A stretch of 43,993 nucleotides of DNA from Streptomyces boluensis (GCF_009908195.1 NZ_JAAAHS010000018.1:1-43993); one strand, 5' to 3'. Shown: positions 31,883 through 40,824, counted from the first letter of the stretch. Translations and numbers: made by a program. The notes: generated by a model not told the origin, from the letters alone.

Positions 31883-32428
31883 ATGAGCGCCGTGTCATCG
31901 GGGCCGAACGACCACTTCCTCAAGGTCCACCGGGAGAAGTTCCGGGTCTGGCGGGGTGGCCGGCCCTTCTGGGCGGGCCTCCTCACCATCTTCGGCGGCC
32001 TGCCGATCGCCTACCTGCCGTACGCCAACATCAAGCTCGGCAACCTGACGCTGGCCATGGCCACGACGGCGGGTGCCGGTTCGCTGATCATCGGCGTGCT
32101 CCTGGTCGTGCTCGGCCTCACCATGTGGTTCCAGTCGCACTCGCGGATCTTCGCCGGCGTCGCCGCGATCCTGCTCGCCCTGGTCTCGCTCGTGGTGTCC
32201 AACATCGGTGGATTCCTCGTCGGGTTCCTGTTCGCGCTGCTCGGCGGTGCGCTCGGCATCGCCTGGGCTCCGGCCGGGGACGAGAGCGGCCGGGCCGAGC
32301 GACGGGACCGTACGTCCGAAGGGTCCGACGCGGACGACCGCGACGAGCCCGCTGTGAACGGTGCGCGTGACGACCTGACAGGAACGGGCTCGATGAACCA
32401 GACGAACGGGAGGCACCGTGCCGGGTGA
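31883..32428 (+). CDS. DUF6114 membrane protein
   Basis: A 181-residue integral membrane protein with four hydrophobic segments: FWAGLLTIFGGLPIAYLPY, LAMATTAGAGSLIIGVLLVV, IFAGVAAILLALVSLVVSNI and GGFLVGFLFALLGGALGIAW. A charged cytoplasmic tail (GRAERRDRTSEGSDADDRDE) follows. WRGGRPFWAG and NIKLGNLTLAM are typical of DUF6114. The ATG at 31883 has AAGGAG at 31867-31872. It follows DUF6230 by 142 bp and overlaps the next gene by 11 bp. Function unknown. Confidence 0.87.
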   Translation: MSAVSSGPNDHFLKVHREKFRVWRGGRPFWAGLLTIFGGLPIAYLPYANIKLGNLTLAMATTAGAGSLIIGVLLVVLGLTMWFQSHSRIFAGVAAILLALVSLVVSNIGGFLVGFLFALLGGALGIAWAPAGDESGRAERRDRTSEGSDADDRDEPAVNGARDDLTGTGSMNQTNGRHRAG

Positions 32429-33662
32429 CGAGGTGCAGTACGAGGGCACCGAGGCTGGGCCCCGTGCGAGAACGGGGCCGCGGCACGCTGCCCCGAAGAA
32501 GCCTCTGATCACGAGGCTGAACATGCCCGCGGGCAAGGCGATAGCCATCGCCGCCATGCCCACCAGCATCCTCATGGGCATGGGGCTCACCCCGACCCTG
32601 GCGCACGCCAAGCCGCAGCCGGACAACCCGTTCCGGGACGGTCCGTGCGTCACGGCGCCGGACAAGGACGCGGAGGCCGAGGAGAAGGCCGAGAAGGAGC
32701 AGGCCGCGAAGGAGAAGGCGGCCAAGGAGAAGGCCGCCGAGGAGAAGGCCGCCGAGGAGAAGAAGGACGCCGAGGAAGCGGCCGAGAAGCCGTCGGCGGG
32801 CGACGACTCCGACGCGACGCCTGCCACCGGCGACTCGGGCGACACCGCCGACGAGCCGGAGCCCGAGCCGTCCCCCACCGAGACGGAGAACCCGCTCGAC
32901 CCGCTGGGCGTGGGCGACAAGATCAAGGACGTCTTCACCCCGGACGACCAGGAGTCGGAGTCCCCGGCACCCGAGCCGTCCGCGTCGGACGACACCAAGA
33001 GCGATGCCACCGACCCGGTGAAGGACACCGTCGACGGTGTCGAGGACGCGGCCGACAAGGTCACGGACGGCGCGAAGGACGCGGCGGAGAAGGCCGAGGA
33101 AGCAGCCGAGAAGGCGAAGGAAGACGCCGACAGGCTGAATCCCTCCGCCGACCCGCTCGCCCCGGACGCCGACGGGAAGAAGCCGTTCCCGTGTGTCGTG
33201 GAGAAGAAGGTCGACGGCGACAGTGAGACGCCGCCCGCCCCGATCCCGGAAGACCCGTGGCACCTTGAGGCCAGCTCGCTGCTCCTCAAGGGCGCCGACT
33301 ACCAGGGCGTCGTCAACCTGAAGACGCCCAGCGGCAAGACCAAGCAGGTCCTGAAGTACGTGATCAGCAAGGGCACGGACATCGGCGACCTGCACCAGAC
33401 CGTCGAGGGTCCGGGCGGCGAGACGTACCACATCAGGTCGGCCAAGGGCGCCACGTCCACGATCCGCAACGGCGAAACGATCATGTACACCGAGAAGATC
33501 TCCGGACACCTCTTCGGGCTCATCCCGATCACGTTCGACCCGGAGCACCCGCCGCCGCTGAACATCCCGACGATCTACTTCACCAACGTCGAGGTGGTCC
33601 AGGCGGGCCAGTTCGGCGGCACTCTCACCGTGCCCGGCTTCAACCAGGAGATCACGCCCTGA
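32418..33662 (+). CDS. large exported protein with charged Ala/Glu/Lys linker
   Basis: A 414-residue protein I cannot name functionally. A membrane/signal segment (KAIAIAAMPTSILMGMGLTP, then TLAHA) precedes a long low-complexity region: KEKAAKEKAAEEKAAEEKK (coiled-coil or helical), then acidic Pro/Thr/Ser sequence, then a second helix-rich Ala/Glu/Lys block (DGAKDAAEKAEEAAEKAKED). The C-terminal 150 residues (WHLEASSLLLKGADYQGVVN onward to VPGFNQEITP) are a compact beta-rich domain. The GTG at 32418 has GGGAGG at about 32408. It ends before a strong terminator. It looks like a wall-spanning protein co-expressed with DUF6230 and DUF6114. Confidence 0.8.
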   Translation: MPGDEVQYEGTEAGPRARTGPRHAAPKKPLITRLNMPAGKAIAIAAMPTSILMGMGLTPTLAHAKPQPDNPFRDGPCVTAPDKDAEAEEKAEKEQAAKEKAAKEKAAEEKAAEEKKDAEEAAEKPSAGDDSDATPATGDSGDTADEPEPEPSPTETENPLDPLGVGDKIKDVFTPDDQESESPAPEPSASDDTKSDATDPVKDTVDGVEDAADKVTDGAKDAAEKAEEAAEKAKEDADRLNPSADPLAPDADGKKPFPCVVEKKVDGDSETPPAPIPEDPWHLEASSLLLKGADYQGVVNLKTPSGKTKQVLKYVISKGTDIGDLHQTVEGPGGETYHIRSAKGATSTIRNGETIMYTEKISGHLFGLIPITFDPEHPPPLNIPTIYFTNVEVVQAGQFGGTLTVPGFNQEITP

Positions 33663-33712
33663 GCGGCTGAACTCCGACCGGTGCCCCCAGTTCCACCGGG
33701 AGCCGCACGAAC

Positions 33713-33750
33713 GCCAAGGGCGCCCCCTTCACGAAGGGGGCGCCCTTGGC
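33713..33750. terminator. bidirectional 17-bp hairpin terminator
   Basis: A perfect 17-bp stem, left arm 33713-33729 (GCCAAGGGCGCCCCCTT) and right arm 33734-33750, with a CACG loop. It lies between the convergent secreted-protein and pyk genes and serves both. Confidence 0.92.
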
Positions 33751-33778
33751 GCTTGCGTATCGGACGGACGGACGGACG

Positions 33779-35209
33779 TCAGTCGCGCTCGCCGCCGCCC
33801 AGGTGGTGCACCCGGACCATGTTGGTGGTGCCGGGGACGCCGGGGGGCGAACCGGCGGTGATGATCATGGTGTCGCCGGCGTTGAACCGCTTGAGCTTCA
33901 GCAGCTCCGCGTCGACCAGGTCCACCATCGCGTCGGTGTTGTCGACGTGCGGGACCAGGCGGGACTCCACGCCCCAGCTCAGCGAGAGCTGGTTGCAGGT
34001 CTCCTGCTCGCTGGTGAAGGCGAGGATCGGCTGCGCGGCGCGGTACCGGGAGAGCCGGCGCGCGGTGTCACCGGACTTGGTGAAGGCGACCAGGAGCTTC
34101 GCGTCCAGGAAGTCGGCGATCTCGCAGGCGGCGCGGGCCACCGCACCACCCTGCGTACGCGGCTTCTTGCCCGGTACGAGCGGCTGCAGGCCCTTGGAGA
34201 GCAGCTCCTCCTCGGCGGCCTGGACGATCTTCGACATGGTCTTGACCGTCTCGATCGGGTACGCGCCCACCGAGGACTCGGCGGAGAGCATGACCGCGTC
34301 CGCGCCGTCCAGGATCGCGTTGGCCACGTCGGAGGCCTCGGCGCGCGTGGGGCGGGAGTTGGTGATCATCGACTCCATCATCTGGGTCGCCACGATCACC
34401 GGCTTGGCGTTGCGCCGGCACATCTCCACGAGGCGCTTCTGCACCATCGGGACCTTCTCGAGCGGATACTCGACGGCCAGGTCGCCACGGGCCACCATGA
34501 CCGCGTCGAAGGCGGCGACGACGCCCGCCATGTTGGCGACCGCCTGCGGCTTCTCGACCTTGGCGATGACGGGGACCCGGCGGCCCTCCTCGTCCATCAC
34601 CTTGTGGACGTCCTTCACGTCGTCGGCGTCCCGCACGAACGACAGGGCGACCAGGTCGCAGCCCATCCGCAGGGCGAAGCGCAGGTCCTCGATGTCCTTC
34701 TCGGACAGGGCCGGCACGTTCACCGCCGCGCCGGGCAGGTTGATGCCCTTGTGGTCGGAGATGACACCGCCCTCGATGACGATGGTCTTGACCCGGGGGC
34801 CGTCGACGTCGGTCACCTTGAGCTCGACGTTGCCGTCGTTGATCAGGACCTGGTCGCCCTTGGAGACATCTCCGGTCAGGCCCTTGTACGTGGTGCCGCA
34901 GATGGACTTGTCGCCCGGGACGTCCTCGGTGGTGATGGTGAACTCGTCACCGCGCACCAGCTCGACGGGACCCTCGGCGAAGGTCTCCAGACGGATCTTC
35001 GGGCCCTGGAGGTCGGCGAGCACACCGATGGCACGGCCGGTGTCCTCGGCGGCCCGGCGGACACGGTCGTAACGCTCCTGGTGCTCTGCGTGCGAACCGT
35101 GGCTGAAGTTGAAGCGGGCCACGTTCATACCGGCCTCGATGAGAGCTTTCAGTTGCTCGTACGAGTCGACGGCGGGGCCCAGTGTGCAGACGATTTTGGA
35201 ACGGCGCAT
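33779..35209 (-). CDS. pyk: pyruvate kinase
   Basis: A 476-residue cytoplasmic glycolytic enzyme: phosphoenolpyruvate + ADP to pyruvate + ATP. Visible blocks are RRSKIVCTLGPAVDS, the active-site Arg/Asn region GMNVARFNFSHG, the metal-binding and catalytic IAKVEKPQAVANM, VMVARGDLAVEYPLEKVP, QMMESMITNSRPTRAEASDV and the allosteric C-domain. The start ATG at 35209 gives the canonical N-terminus; longer in-frame sequence overlaps ackA. Upstream (35210-35283) is an AT-rich promoter region with a GGAATATTCC palindrome. It follows ackA by 74 bp. Confidence 0.96.
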   Translation of the reverse strand: MRRSKIVCTLGPAVDSYEQLKALIEAGMNVARFNFSHGSHAEHQERYDRVRRAAEDTGRAIGVLADLQGPKIRLETFAEGPVELVRGDEFTITTEDVPGDKSICGTTYKGLTGDVSKGDQVLINDGNVELKVTDVDGPRVKTIVIEGGVISDHKGINLPGAAVNVPALSEKDIEDLRFALRMGCDLVALSFVRDADDVKDVHKVMDEEGRRVPVIAKVEKPQAVANMAGVVAAFDAVMVARGDLAVEYPLEKVPMVQKRLVEMCRRNAKPVIVATQMMESMITNSRPTRAEASDVANAILDGADAVMLSAESSVGAYPIETVKTMSKIVQAAEEELLSKGLQPLVPGKKPRTQGGAVARAACEIADFLDAKLLVAFTKSGDTARRLSRYRAAQPILAFTSEQETCNQLSLSWGVESRLVPHVDNTDAMVDLVDAELLKLKRFNAGDTMIITAGSPPGVPGTTNMVRVHHLGGGERD

Positions 35210-35241
35210 GAGACGGATCCTATCGTTTTGTTTCGCTAAGG

Positions 35242-35251
35242 AATATTCCAT
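35242..35251. promoter_or_regulatory. palindrome in the pyk promoter
   Basis: GGAATATTCC lies in the 74-bp AT-rich spacer between ackA and pyk, with a second GGAAT 7 bp away on the same strand. It marks a likely separate pyk promoter or operator. Confidence 0.35.
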
Positions 35252-35283
35252 CTGGCGGAATCTACAAATGGGCGGACCGGCGC

Positions 35284-36510
35284 TCAGTCGTTGCGTTCGC
35301 CCGCCCGGTTTGCCACGAGCGCGTAGGTCTGCCGGGCGATCTCCAGCTCCTCGTCGGTGGGCACCACCGCCACCGCGACCCGGGCGTACTCCGGAGAGAC
35401 GATCCGGGCCTCGTCGGAACGCACCGAGTTGAGCTCGCCGTCGACCGCCAGGCCCAGTTCCTCCAGGCCCGCCACCGCAGCCTCCCGCACCGGAGCCGCG
35501 TTCTCCCCGACCCCGGCCGTGAACGCCACCGCGTCCACCCGGCCGAGCACCGCGTAGTAGGCGCCGATGTACTTCTTCAGCCGGTGCACGTAGATCTCGA
35601 AGGCGAGCCGCGCCTCCTCGTCGCCCTCGTCGATACGACGGCGGATCTCCCGCATGTCGTTGTCGCCGCACAGCCCGATCAGGCCGCTCCTCTTGTTCAG
35701 GAGTACGTCGACCTCGTCCGCCGACATCTCGCCCACCCGCATCAGATGGAAGATGACCGCCGGGTCGATGTCGCCGGAACGCGTCCCCATCACCAGACCC
35801 TCGAGCGGCGTGAGCCCCATCGAGGTGTCCACGCAGACCCCGCCGCGCACCGCCGAGGCCGAGGCGCCGTTGCCCAGGTGGAGCACGATGACGTTGACGT
35901 CCTCCGGCCGCTTGCCGAGGAGTTCGGCGGTCTTGCGCGACACGTACGCGTGCGACGTGCCGTGGAAGCCGTAGCGGCGGATGCGGTGCTGGTCGGCGGT
36001 CTGCACGTCGATCGCGTAGCGCGCCGCCGACTCCGGCATCGTCGTGTGGAACGCCGTGTCGAAGACCGCAACCTGCGGCAGGTCGGGCCGCAGCGACATG
36101 GCCGTACGGATACCGGTCAGGTTGGCCGGGTTGTGCAGCGGCGCCACCGGGATGAGCCGCTCCACCTCCTTCAGGACCGCGTCGTCGATCACCGTCGGCT
36201 CGGTGAACTGCTTGCCGCCGTGCACCACCCGGTGCCCGATCGCCGCCAACTCGGGGGAATCCAGGCCGAGTCCGTCGTGCGCCAGCTCGGCGGCGACCGC
36301 CTTCAGGGCCTCCTCGTGATCGGCGATCGGCCGGTTCTGCTCGCGGGCCGCGCCGTCCGTGGCGAGCGGCGTGTGCTTGAGCCGGGAGGTCTCCTCACCG
36401 ATGCGCTCGACGAGACCCACGGCGAGCCGTGCGTTGTCGCGCATGTCGAGGAGCTGGTACTTCACCGACGAGGAGCCGGAGTTCAGGACGAGAACACGAG
36501 TCGCTGTCAC
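35284..36510 (-). CDS. ackA: acetate kinase
   Basis: A 408-residue ASKHA-fold kinase: acetyl phosphate + ADP to acetate + ATP. Motifs: VLVLNSGSSSVKYQL (phosphate loop), GHRVVHGG with the catalytic Arg, FDTAFH, RRYGFHGTSHAYVS with the active-site His, and HLGNGASASAVRGG. FTAGVGENAAPVRE lies near the end. The start is GTG at 36510. It lies 22 bp after pta; the two act in sequence in acetate overflow and acetyl-phosphate formation. Confidence 0.96.
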   Translation of the reverse strand: MTATRVLVLNSGSSSVKYQLLDMRDNARLAVGLVERIGEETSRLKHTPLATDGAAREQNRPIADHEEALKAVAAELAHDGLGLDSPELAAIGHRVVHGGKQFTEPTVIDDAVLKEVERLIPVAPLHNPANLTGIRTAMSLRPDLPQVAVFDTAFHTTMPESAARYAIDVQTADQHRIRRYGFHGTSHAYVSRKTAELLGKRPEDVNVIVLHLGNGASASAVRGGVCVDTSMGLTPLEGLVMGTRSGDIDPAVIFHLMRVGEMSADEVDVLLNKRSGLIGLCGDNDMREIRRRIDEGDEEARLAFEIYVHRLKKYIGAYYAVLGRVDAVAFTAGVGENAAPVREAAVAGLEELGLAVDGELNSVRSDEARIVSPEYARVAVAVVPTDEELEIARQTYALVANRAGERND

Positions 36511-36532
36511 AGGTATTGCTTTCGATCGGGGA

Positions 36533-38635
36533 TCAGTTGGTGGGCGTCTGGGCCTGGATCGCCGTGATGGCGACGGTGTTCACGATGTCCTGCACGAGCG
36601 CGCCCCGCGACAGGTCGTTGACCGGCTTGCGCAGACCCTGAAGGACCGGCCCGACCGCGATGGCGCCGGCCGAACGCTGCACGGCCTTGTACGTGTTGTT
36701 GCCGGTGTTCAGGTCCGGGAAGATCAGCACGGTGGCCCGGCCCGCGACCTCCGACTCCGGCAGCTTGGTGCGCGCCACCGAGGGCTCCACGGCGGCGTCG
36801 TACTGGATCGGGCCTTCGATCTTCAGGTCCGGGCGCTGCCCGCGCGCGAGCAGCGTGGCCTCCCGCACCTTGTCCACATCGGCGCCCGAGCCGGACGTAC
36901 CCGTCGAGTACGACAGCATCGCGACCTTCGGCAGCACGCCGAACCGCTCGGCCGTGGTGGCCGACTGGACGGCGATGTCGGCGAGTTGCTCGGCGTTCGG
37001 GTCCGGGTTGACCGCGCAGTCGCCGTACACGAGGACCTGGTCGGCGAGGCACATGAAGAACACCGAGGAGACGATCTTCGCTCCCCCAGCCTCCGGCCGG
37101 GAGGTGCCCCCAGGCTTCGTCTTGATGATCTCGAAGGCCGGGCGGATCGTCGCCGCCGTGGAGTGCACCGAACCGGACACCATGCCGTCGGCGAGACCGT
37201 CCTGCACCATCAGCGTGCCGAAGTAGTTGACGTCCGCGACCACGTCGTGCGCCAGCTCCACGGTGACGCCCTTGTGGGCGCGCAGCGCCGCGTACTGCTC
37301 GGCGAACTTCTCCCGCAGCTCCGAGGTCTGCGGGTCGATCAACTGCGAGTCGGACAGGTCGATGCCGAGGTCGGCGGCCTTCTTGCGGATCGCCTCCACA
37401 TCGCCGAGCAGCGTCAGATCGCACACTCCGCGCCGGAGGAGTACGTCGGCGGCGCGCAGCACCCGCTCCTCGGAGCCCTCCGGGAGCACCACCCGGCGGC
37501 GGTCGGCGCGGGCCTGCTCGATCAGCTTGTGCTCGAACATCATCGGCGTGACCCGGCTGCTGCGGGACACCTCGAGGCGGTTGAGCAGCTCGGAGGTGTC
37601 GACGTGCCGCTCGAAGAGGCCGAGCGCGGTCTCCGCCTTACGCGGGGTCGCGGCGTTCAACTTGCCTTCGAGCGCGAAGAGTTCGGTCGCCGTGGGGAAG
37701 GAGTTCCCGGCCACCGAGACCACCGGCGTGCCCGGCGCGAGCCGGGACGCGAGCCGCAGGATCTCCTCGCTGGGCCGCTCGTTCAGGGTCAGCAGCACGC
37801 CCGCTATGGGAGGCGTACCGGCGCTGTGCGCGGCGAGCGCCCCCACCACCAGGTCGGCCCGGTCGCCCGGGGTCACCACCAGGCAGCCCGGCGTCAGGGC
37901 GCCCAGGAAGTTCGGCAGCATCGCCCCGCCGAAGACGAAGTCGAGCGCGTCCCTGGCGAGGCCCGAGTCGTCACCGAGCAGAACCGTTCCGCCGAGGGCG
38001 TGCGTGATCTGCGCGACGGTCGGCGCGGAGAGTGCGGGGAGGTCCGGCAGTACGTAACAGGGCACCGGGAGCTGGGCGGTGAGCCCTTCCGAGATGGCGT
38101 CCCGGTCGGCCGGGGCGACCCGGTTCACCGCCATCGCGAGGACCTCGCAGCCCAACACCTCATAGGCGCGGTACGCGTTGCGGGCCTCGGCGCGCACCGA
38201 CTCGGCACTCTGCCCGCGCCCGCCCACGACGGGCAGCACCCAGGCGCCGAACTCGTTGGCCAGGCGGGCGTTCAGGGACAGTTCGTCGGGGAGCTGGGTG
38301 TCGGCGAAGTCGGTGCCGAGGACGAGCACCACCTCGTACTCCCTGGCCACCTCGTGGAAGCGGTCGACCAGGTGGGACACCAACTCGTCGGTGCCGCGCT
38401 CCGCCTGGAGCGCGGACGCCTCGTGGTAGTCCATGCCGTACCCGGAGGCCGGGTCCTGGCTGAGCCTGTAGCGGGCCCGCAACAAGTCGAAAAGTCGGTC
38501 GGGTCCGTCGTGGACCAGCGGCCGGAAGACCCCCACCCGGTCGACCTGTCGGGTCAGGAGTTCCATGACTCCCAGCTCCACGACCTGGCGGCCGTCGCCA
38601 CGGTCGATCCCGGTCACGTACACGCTGCGCGTCAC
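36533..38635 (-). CDS. pta: phosphate acetyltransferase, long form
   Basis: A 700-residue Pta: acetyl-CoA + phosphate to acetyl phosphate + CoA. The N-terminal P-loop-like/DRTGG part (VYVTGIDRGDGRQVVELGVM, then VFRPLVHD) is regulatory. The C-terminal catalytic domain from about 375 has RRVVLPEGSEERVLRAADVL, GLADGMVSGSVHSTAATIRP and LSYSTGTSGSGADVDKVREA. Near residues 508-518 an extra GTSRPEAGG, encoded by a palindromic repeat, interrupts the usual KTKPG-x-x-IVSSVFFMC. The start is GTG at 38635. Its promoter is back-to-back with that of pfkA. Confidence 0.95.
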   Translation of the reverse strand: MTRSVYVTGIDRGDGRQVVELGVMELLTRQVDRVGVFRPLVHDGPDRLFDLLRARYRLSQDPASGYGMDYHEASALQAERGTDELVSHLVDRFHEVAREYEVVLVLGTDFADTQLPDELSLNARLANEFGAWVLPVVGGRGQSAESVRAEARNAYRAYEVLGCEVLAMAVNRVAPADRDAISEGLTAQLPVPCYVLPDLPALSAPTVAQITHALGGTVLLGDDSGLARDALDFVFGGAMLPNFLGALTPGCLVVTPGDRADLVVGALAAHSAGTPPIAGVLLTLNERPSEEILRLASRLAPGTPVVSVAGNSFPTATELFALEGKLNAATPRKAETALGLFERHVDTSELLNRLEVSRSSRVTPMMFEHKLIEQARADRRRVVLPEGSEERVLRAADVLLRRGVCDLTLLGDVEAIRKKAADLGIDLSDSQLIDPQTSELREKFAEQYAALRAHKGVTVELAHDVVADVNYFGTLMVQDGLADGMVSGSVHSTAATIRPAFEIIKTKPGGTSRPEAGGAKIVSSVFFMCLADQVLVYGDCAVNPDPNAEQLADIAVQSATTAERFGVLPKVAMLSYSTGTSGSGADVDKVREATLLARGQRPDLKIEGPIQYDAAVEPSVARTKLPESEVAGRATVLIFPDLNTGNNTYKAVQRSAGAIAVGPVLQGLRKPVNDLSRGALVQDIVNTVAITAIQAQTPTN
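37081..37115. repeat. Streptomyces palindromic element inside pta
   Basis: CTCCCCCAGCCTCCGGCC then GGGAGGTGCCCCCAG is a repeat I know as very common between Streptomyces genes. Here it lies in frame in pta and encodes GTSRPEAGG. The core CCTCC-CGGCC-GGAGG forms a hairpin. Confidence 0.8.
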
Positions 38636-38970
38636 GCGTTGCTCTCCGTTCCCTCGCTCGCTTGTGCGCCTTGACCCGGGACGTACGAAGACACGTACGG
38701 AGAGACCGAGACAAGCCCCTACAAAAATACCCGATATGGTGTGGTTGCCCTCTTGACAATACCCCTGCGGGTGGATAGGGCGCCCGCCGGGCAGGGGGTC
38801 CGGGAAAGGGCCGGGTCAGGGCGTTCGCAAGGGTCTGGGAGGCGCCGCTTCCGGTGGAGTACGGGAAGGGGCGTGCCCCGGATGCCCGTGGAACAATCGG
38901 AACCCGGCTCAAGCGCAGGGGCTGCCCCGCCGGGCAGGCCCCAGGACTAGCGAGCAGGAGAAACAGCGCG
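38636..38970. promoter_or_regulatory. pta/pfkA divergent promoter region
   Basis: 335 bp without a gene. Plus strand: TTGACA (38753-38758), 17-bp spacer, TAGGGC. Minus strand: TTGTCA (38759-38754), 17-bp spacer, TATCGG (38736-38731). The two -35 boxes overlap, so the promoters are back-to-back and mutually exclusive. A second AT-rich stretch (ACAAAAATAC, 38721-38730) could hold another pta -10. No Rex-type site was found. Confidence 0.5.
38918..38942 (+). terminator. hairpin in the pfkA leader
   Basis: GGGGC-TGCCC pairs with GGGCA-g-GCCCC across a CGCC loop, with one bulge. It ends 10 nt before the pfkA ribosome site (GCAGGAG, 38953-38959). It could attenuate pfkA or modulate access to the ribosome site. 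Confidence 0.45.
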
Positions 38971-39996
38971 ATGCGTATCGGAGTTCTCACCGCAGGCGGC
39001 GACTGCCCCGGCCTGAACGCAGTGATCCGGTCGGTCGTGCACCGCGCCGTCGCCGCGCACGGCGACCAGGTCATCGGCTTCGAGGACGGGTACGCGGGGC
39101 TTCTCGACGGCCACTACCGGGAGCTCGACCTGAACGCGGTCAGCGGCATCCTGGCCCGGGGCGGCACCATCCTCGGCTCCTCCCGCCTGGAGCGCGACCG
39201 CTTCCGCGCCGCCTGCGACAACGCCAAGGAGCTCATCGAGAAGAGCGGCTTCGACGCGCTCATCCCGATCGGCGGCGAGGGTACCCTGACGGCCGCCCGC
39301 ATGCTGTCCGACGCCGGGGTGCCGGTGGTGGGCGTGCCGAAGACCATCGACAACGACATCTCCGCCACCGACCGCACCTTCGGCTTCGACACCGCCGTCG
39401 GCGTCGCCACCGAGGCCATGGACCGCCTCAAGACCACCGCCGAGTCGCACCAGCGCGTGATGGTCGTCGAGGTGATGGGCCGGCACGCGGGCTGGATCGC
39501 CCTGGAGTCCGGGATGGCGGCCGGTGCGCACGGAATCTGCCTGCCGGAGCGGCCGTTCGACCCCGCCGACCTGGTCAAGATGGTCGAGGAGCGCTTCGCG
39601 CGCGGCAAGAAGTTCGCCGTCGTCTGCGTCGCCGAGGGCGCGCACCCCGCCGAGGGCACGATGGACTACGGGCACGGCGCGATCGACCAGTTCGGCCACG
39701 AGCGCTTCCAGGGCATCGGCACCGCCCTCGCGTACGAGCTGGAGCGCCGCCTCGGCAAGGAGGCCAAGCCGGTCATCCTCGGCCACGTCCAGCGCGGCGG
39801 CACGCCCACCGCGTACGACCGGGTGCTCGCCACCCGCTTCGGCTGGCATGCGGTGGAGGCCGTGCACCGGGGCGAGTTCGGGCACATGACGGCGCTGCGC
39901 GGCACGGACGTCGAGATGGTCCCGCTGGCGGAGGCGGTCACGGCGCTGAAGACGGTGCCGGAGTCGCGGATGCACGAGGCGGAGTCGGTCTTCTGA
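38971..39996 (+). CDS. pfkA: 6-phosphofructokinase, ATP-dependent type
   Basis: A 341-residue glycolytic enzyme phosphorylating fructose 6-phosphate. Motifs: GVLTAGGDCPGLNAVIR, IPIGGEGTLTAA, PKTIDNDISATD, VEVMGRHAGWIALESG and LGHVQRGGTPTAYDRVLATR. Residue 104 is Gly, as in ATP enzymes (Asp in PPi enzymes), while 124 is Lys as in PPi enzymes. This mixed state is known for ATP-dependent Streptomyces PFKs. The ATG at 38971 has GCAGGAG upstream. It is divergent from pta-ackA-pyk. Confidence 0.95.
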   Translation: MRIGVLTAGGDCPGLNAVIRSVVHRAVAAHGDQVIGFEDGYAGLLDGHYRELDLNAVSGILARGGTILGSSRLERDRFRAACDNAKELIEKSGFDALIPIGGEGTLTAARMLSDAGVPVVGVPKTIDNDISATDRTFGFDTAVGVATEAMDRLKTTAESHQRVMVVEVMGRHAGWIALESGMAAGAHGICLPERPFDPADLVKMVEERFARGKKFAVVCVAEGAHPAEGTMDYGHGAIDQFGHERFQGIGTALAYELERRLGKEAKPVILGHVQRGGTPTAYDRVLATRFGWHAVEAVHRGEFGHMTALRGTDVEMVPLAEAVTALKTVPESRMHEAESVF

Positions 39997-40067
39997 CCGC
40001 CCCGAGTCCCCCTACGGGAAGCTGAGTTCAGCGGCGGTCGGGGGCGGCCGGTTCGTCGGTCGGGTCG

Positions 40068-40769
40068 TCAGTCCCCGGCCGGCCCGACCAGCTCCCAGAA
40101 CTCGTCCACGATCCCCTCCAGGAACTCCCGCCCGGAGTGGCCCGCGCCGCTCTCCGTCCCGCCCCAGCTCAGCGTCGCCACCATCCGCGTGTGGTACTCG
40201 CCGTACAGCCGGTCCAGTACGTCCTCCACGGTCGCGCGCTCCAGCGGGACCAGCTTCAGCACCGGCCGTACGTACCCCTCCCAGCGGGCCGTCACCGCGC
40301 TGCGCAGCAGTTCGGCCAGCCGGTCCTTGCGGCCCGTCACCGCCGTGAAGTCCCGCGCGCCGAGCCGGAGCAGCTCGGCGAGGGCCTCCGACTGCCGCTC
40401 ATTGCCCTGCCACGCGCCGCTCTCCTCCATCCGGACATACGCGGCGTGCTCCACGCCGACCGCCCGCGCGAAGTCCTGCGTGGCGAGGCCATGGGCGAGC
40501 CGATGCTCGCGCAACGTCTGCGCGGCGCCGAGCAGTTCACTCGGCGCGCACCACAACGCCCCCGCGAGCGCGGTAACTTCGGCCGAACTCGGCGCGAGCT
40601 GCCCGCGCTCCCAGGCGGCGACGGTGTCCGGCGTCACGTACGCGAGGCCGTAACTGGCCCGCAGGCTGTACGCAACATGTCCGTGCGCCATCCCCAAGGC
40701 CTCCCGCATCCGGCGGGCGGCAAGGTTGTCGAAGGGCGGCGTGGCGCCGGTGGTCTGACTCTGGTGCAC
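40068..40769 (-). CDS. XRE-type helix-turn-helix regulator
   Basis: A 233-residue DNA-binding protein with two HTH-like regions. The first is ARRMREALGMAHGHVAYSLR, then YVTPDTVAAWERGQLAPSSAEVTALAGAL. The second is LREHRLAHGLATQDFARAVGVEHAAYVRMEE. The C-terminal half (LLRSAVTARWEGYVRPVLKL) is helical with no recognised domain. The start is GTG at 40769. It sits between pfkA (convergent) and the sugar ABC operon (same strand, 92 bp upstream), so it may be that operon's regulator. This is inference. Confidence 0.82.
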   Translation of the reverse strand: MHQSQTTGATPPFDNLAARRMREALGMAHGHVAYSLRASYGLAYVTPDTVAAWERGQLAPSSAEVTALAGALWCAPSELLGAAQTLREHRLAHGLATQDFARAVGVEHAAYVRMEESGAWQGNERQSEALAELLRLGARDFTAVTGRKDRLAELLRSAVTARWEGYVRPVLKLVPLERATVEDVLDRLYGEYHTRMVATLSWGGTESGAGHSGREFLEGIVDEFWELVGPAGD

Positions 40770-40824
40770 CCGGACACGCTAGAGGGCTACTGGGGGGTCG
40801 CCTACGGTGTGTTCGCCCAGGATC

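Noticed and set aside
38971..39996. PPi-dependent phosphofructokinase
   Set aside because: Lys124 is PPi-like, but Gly104 is the ATP-type residue, the combination I recall for ATP-dependent Streptomyces enzymes.
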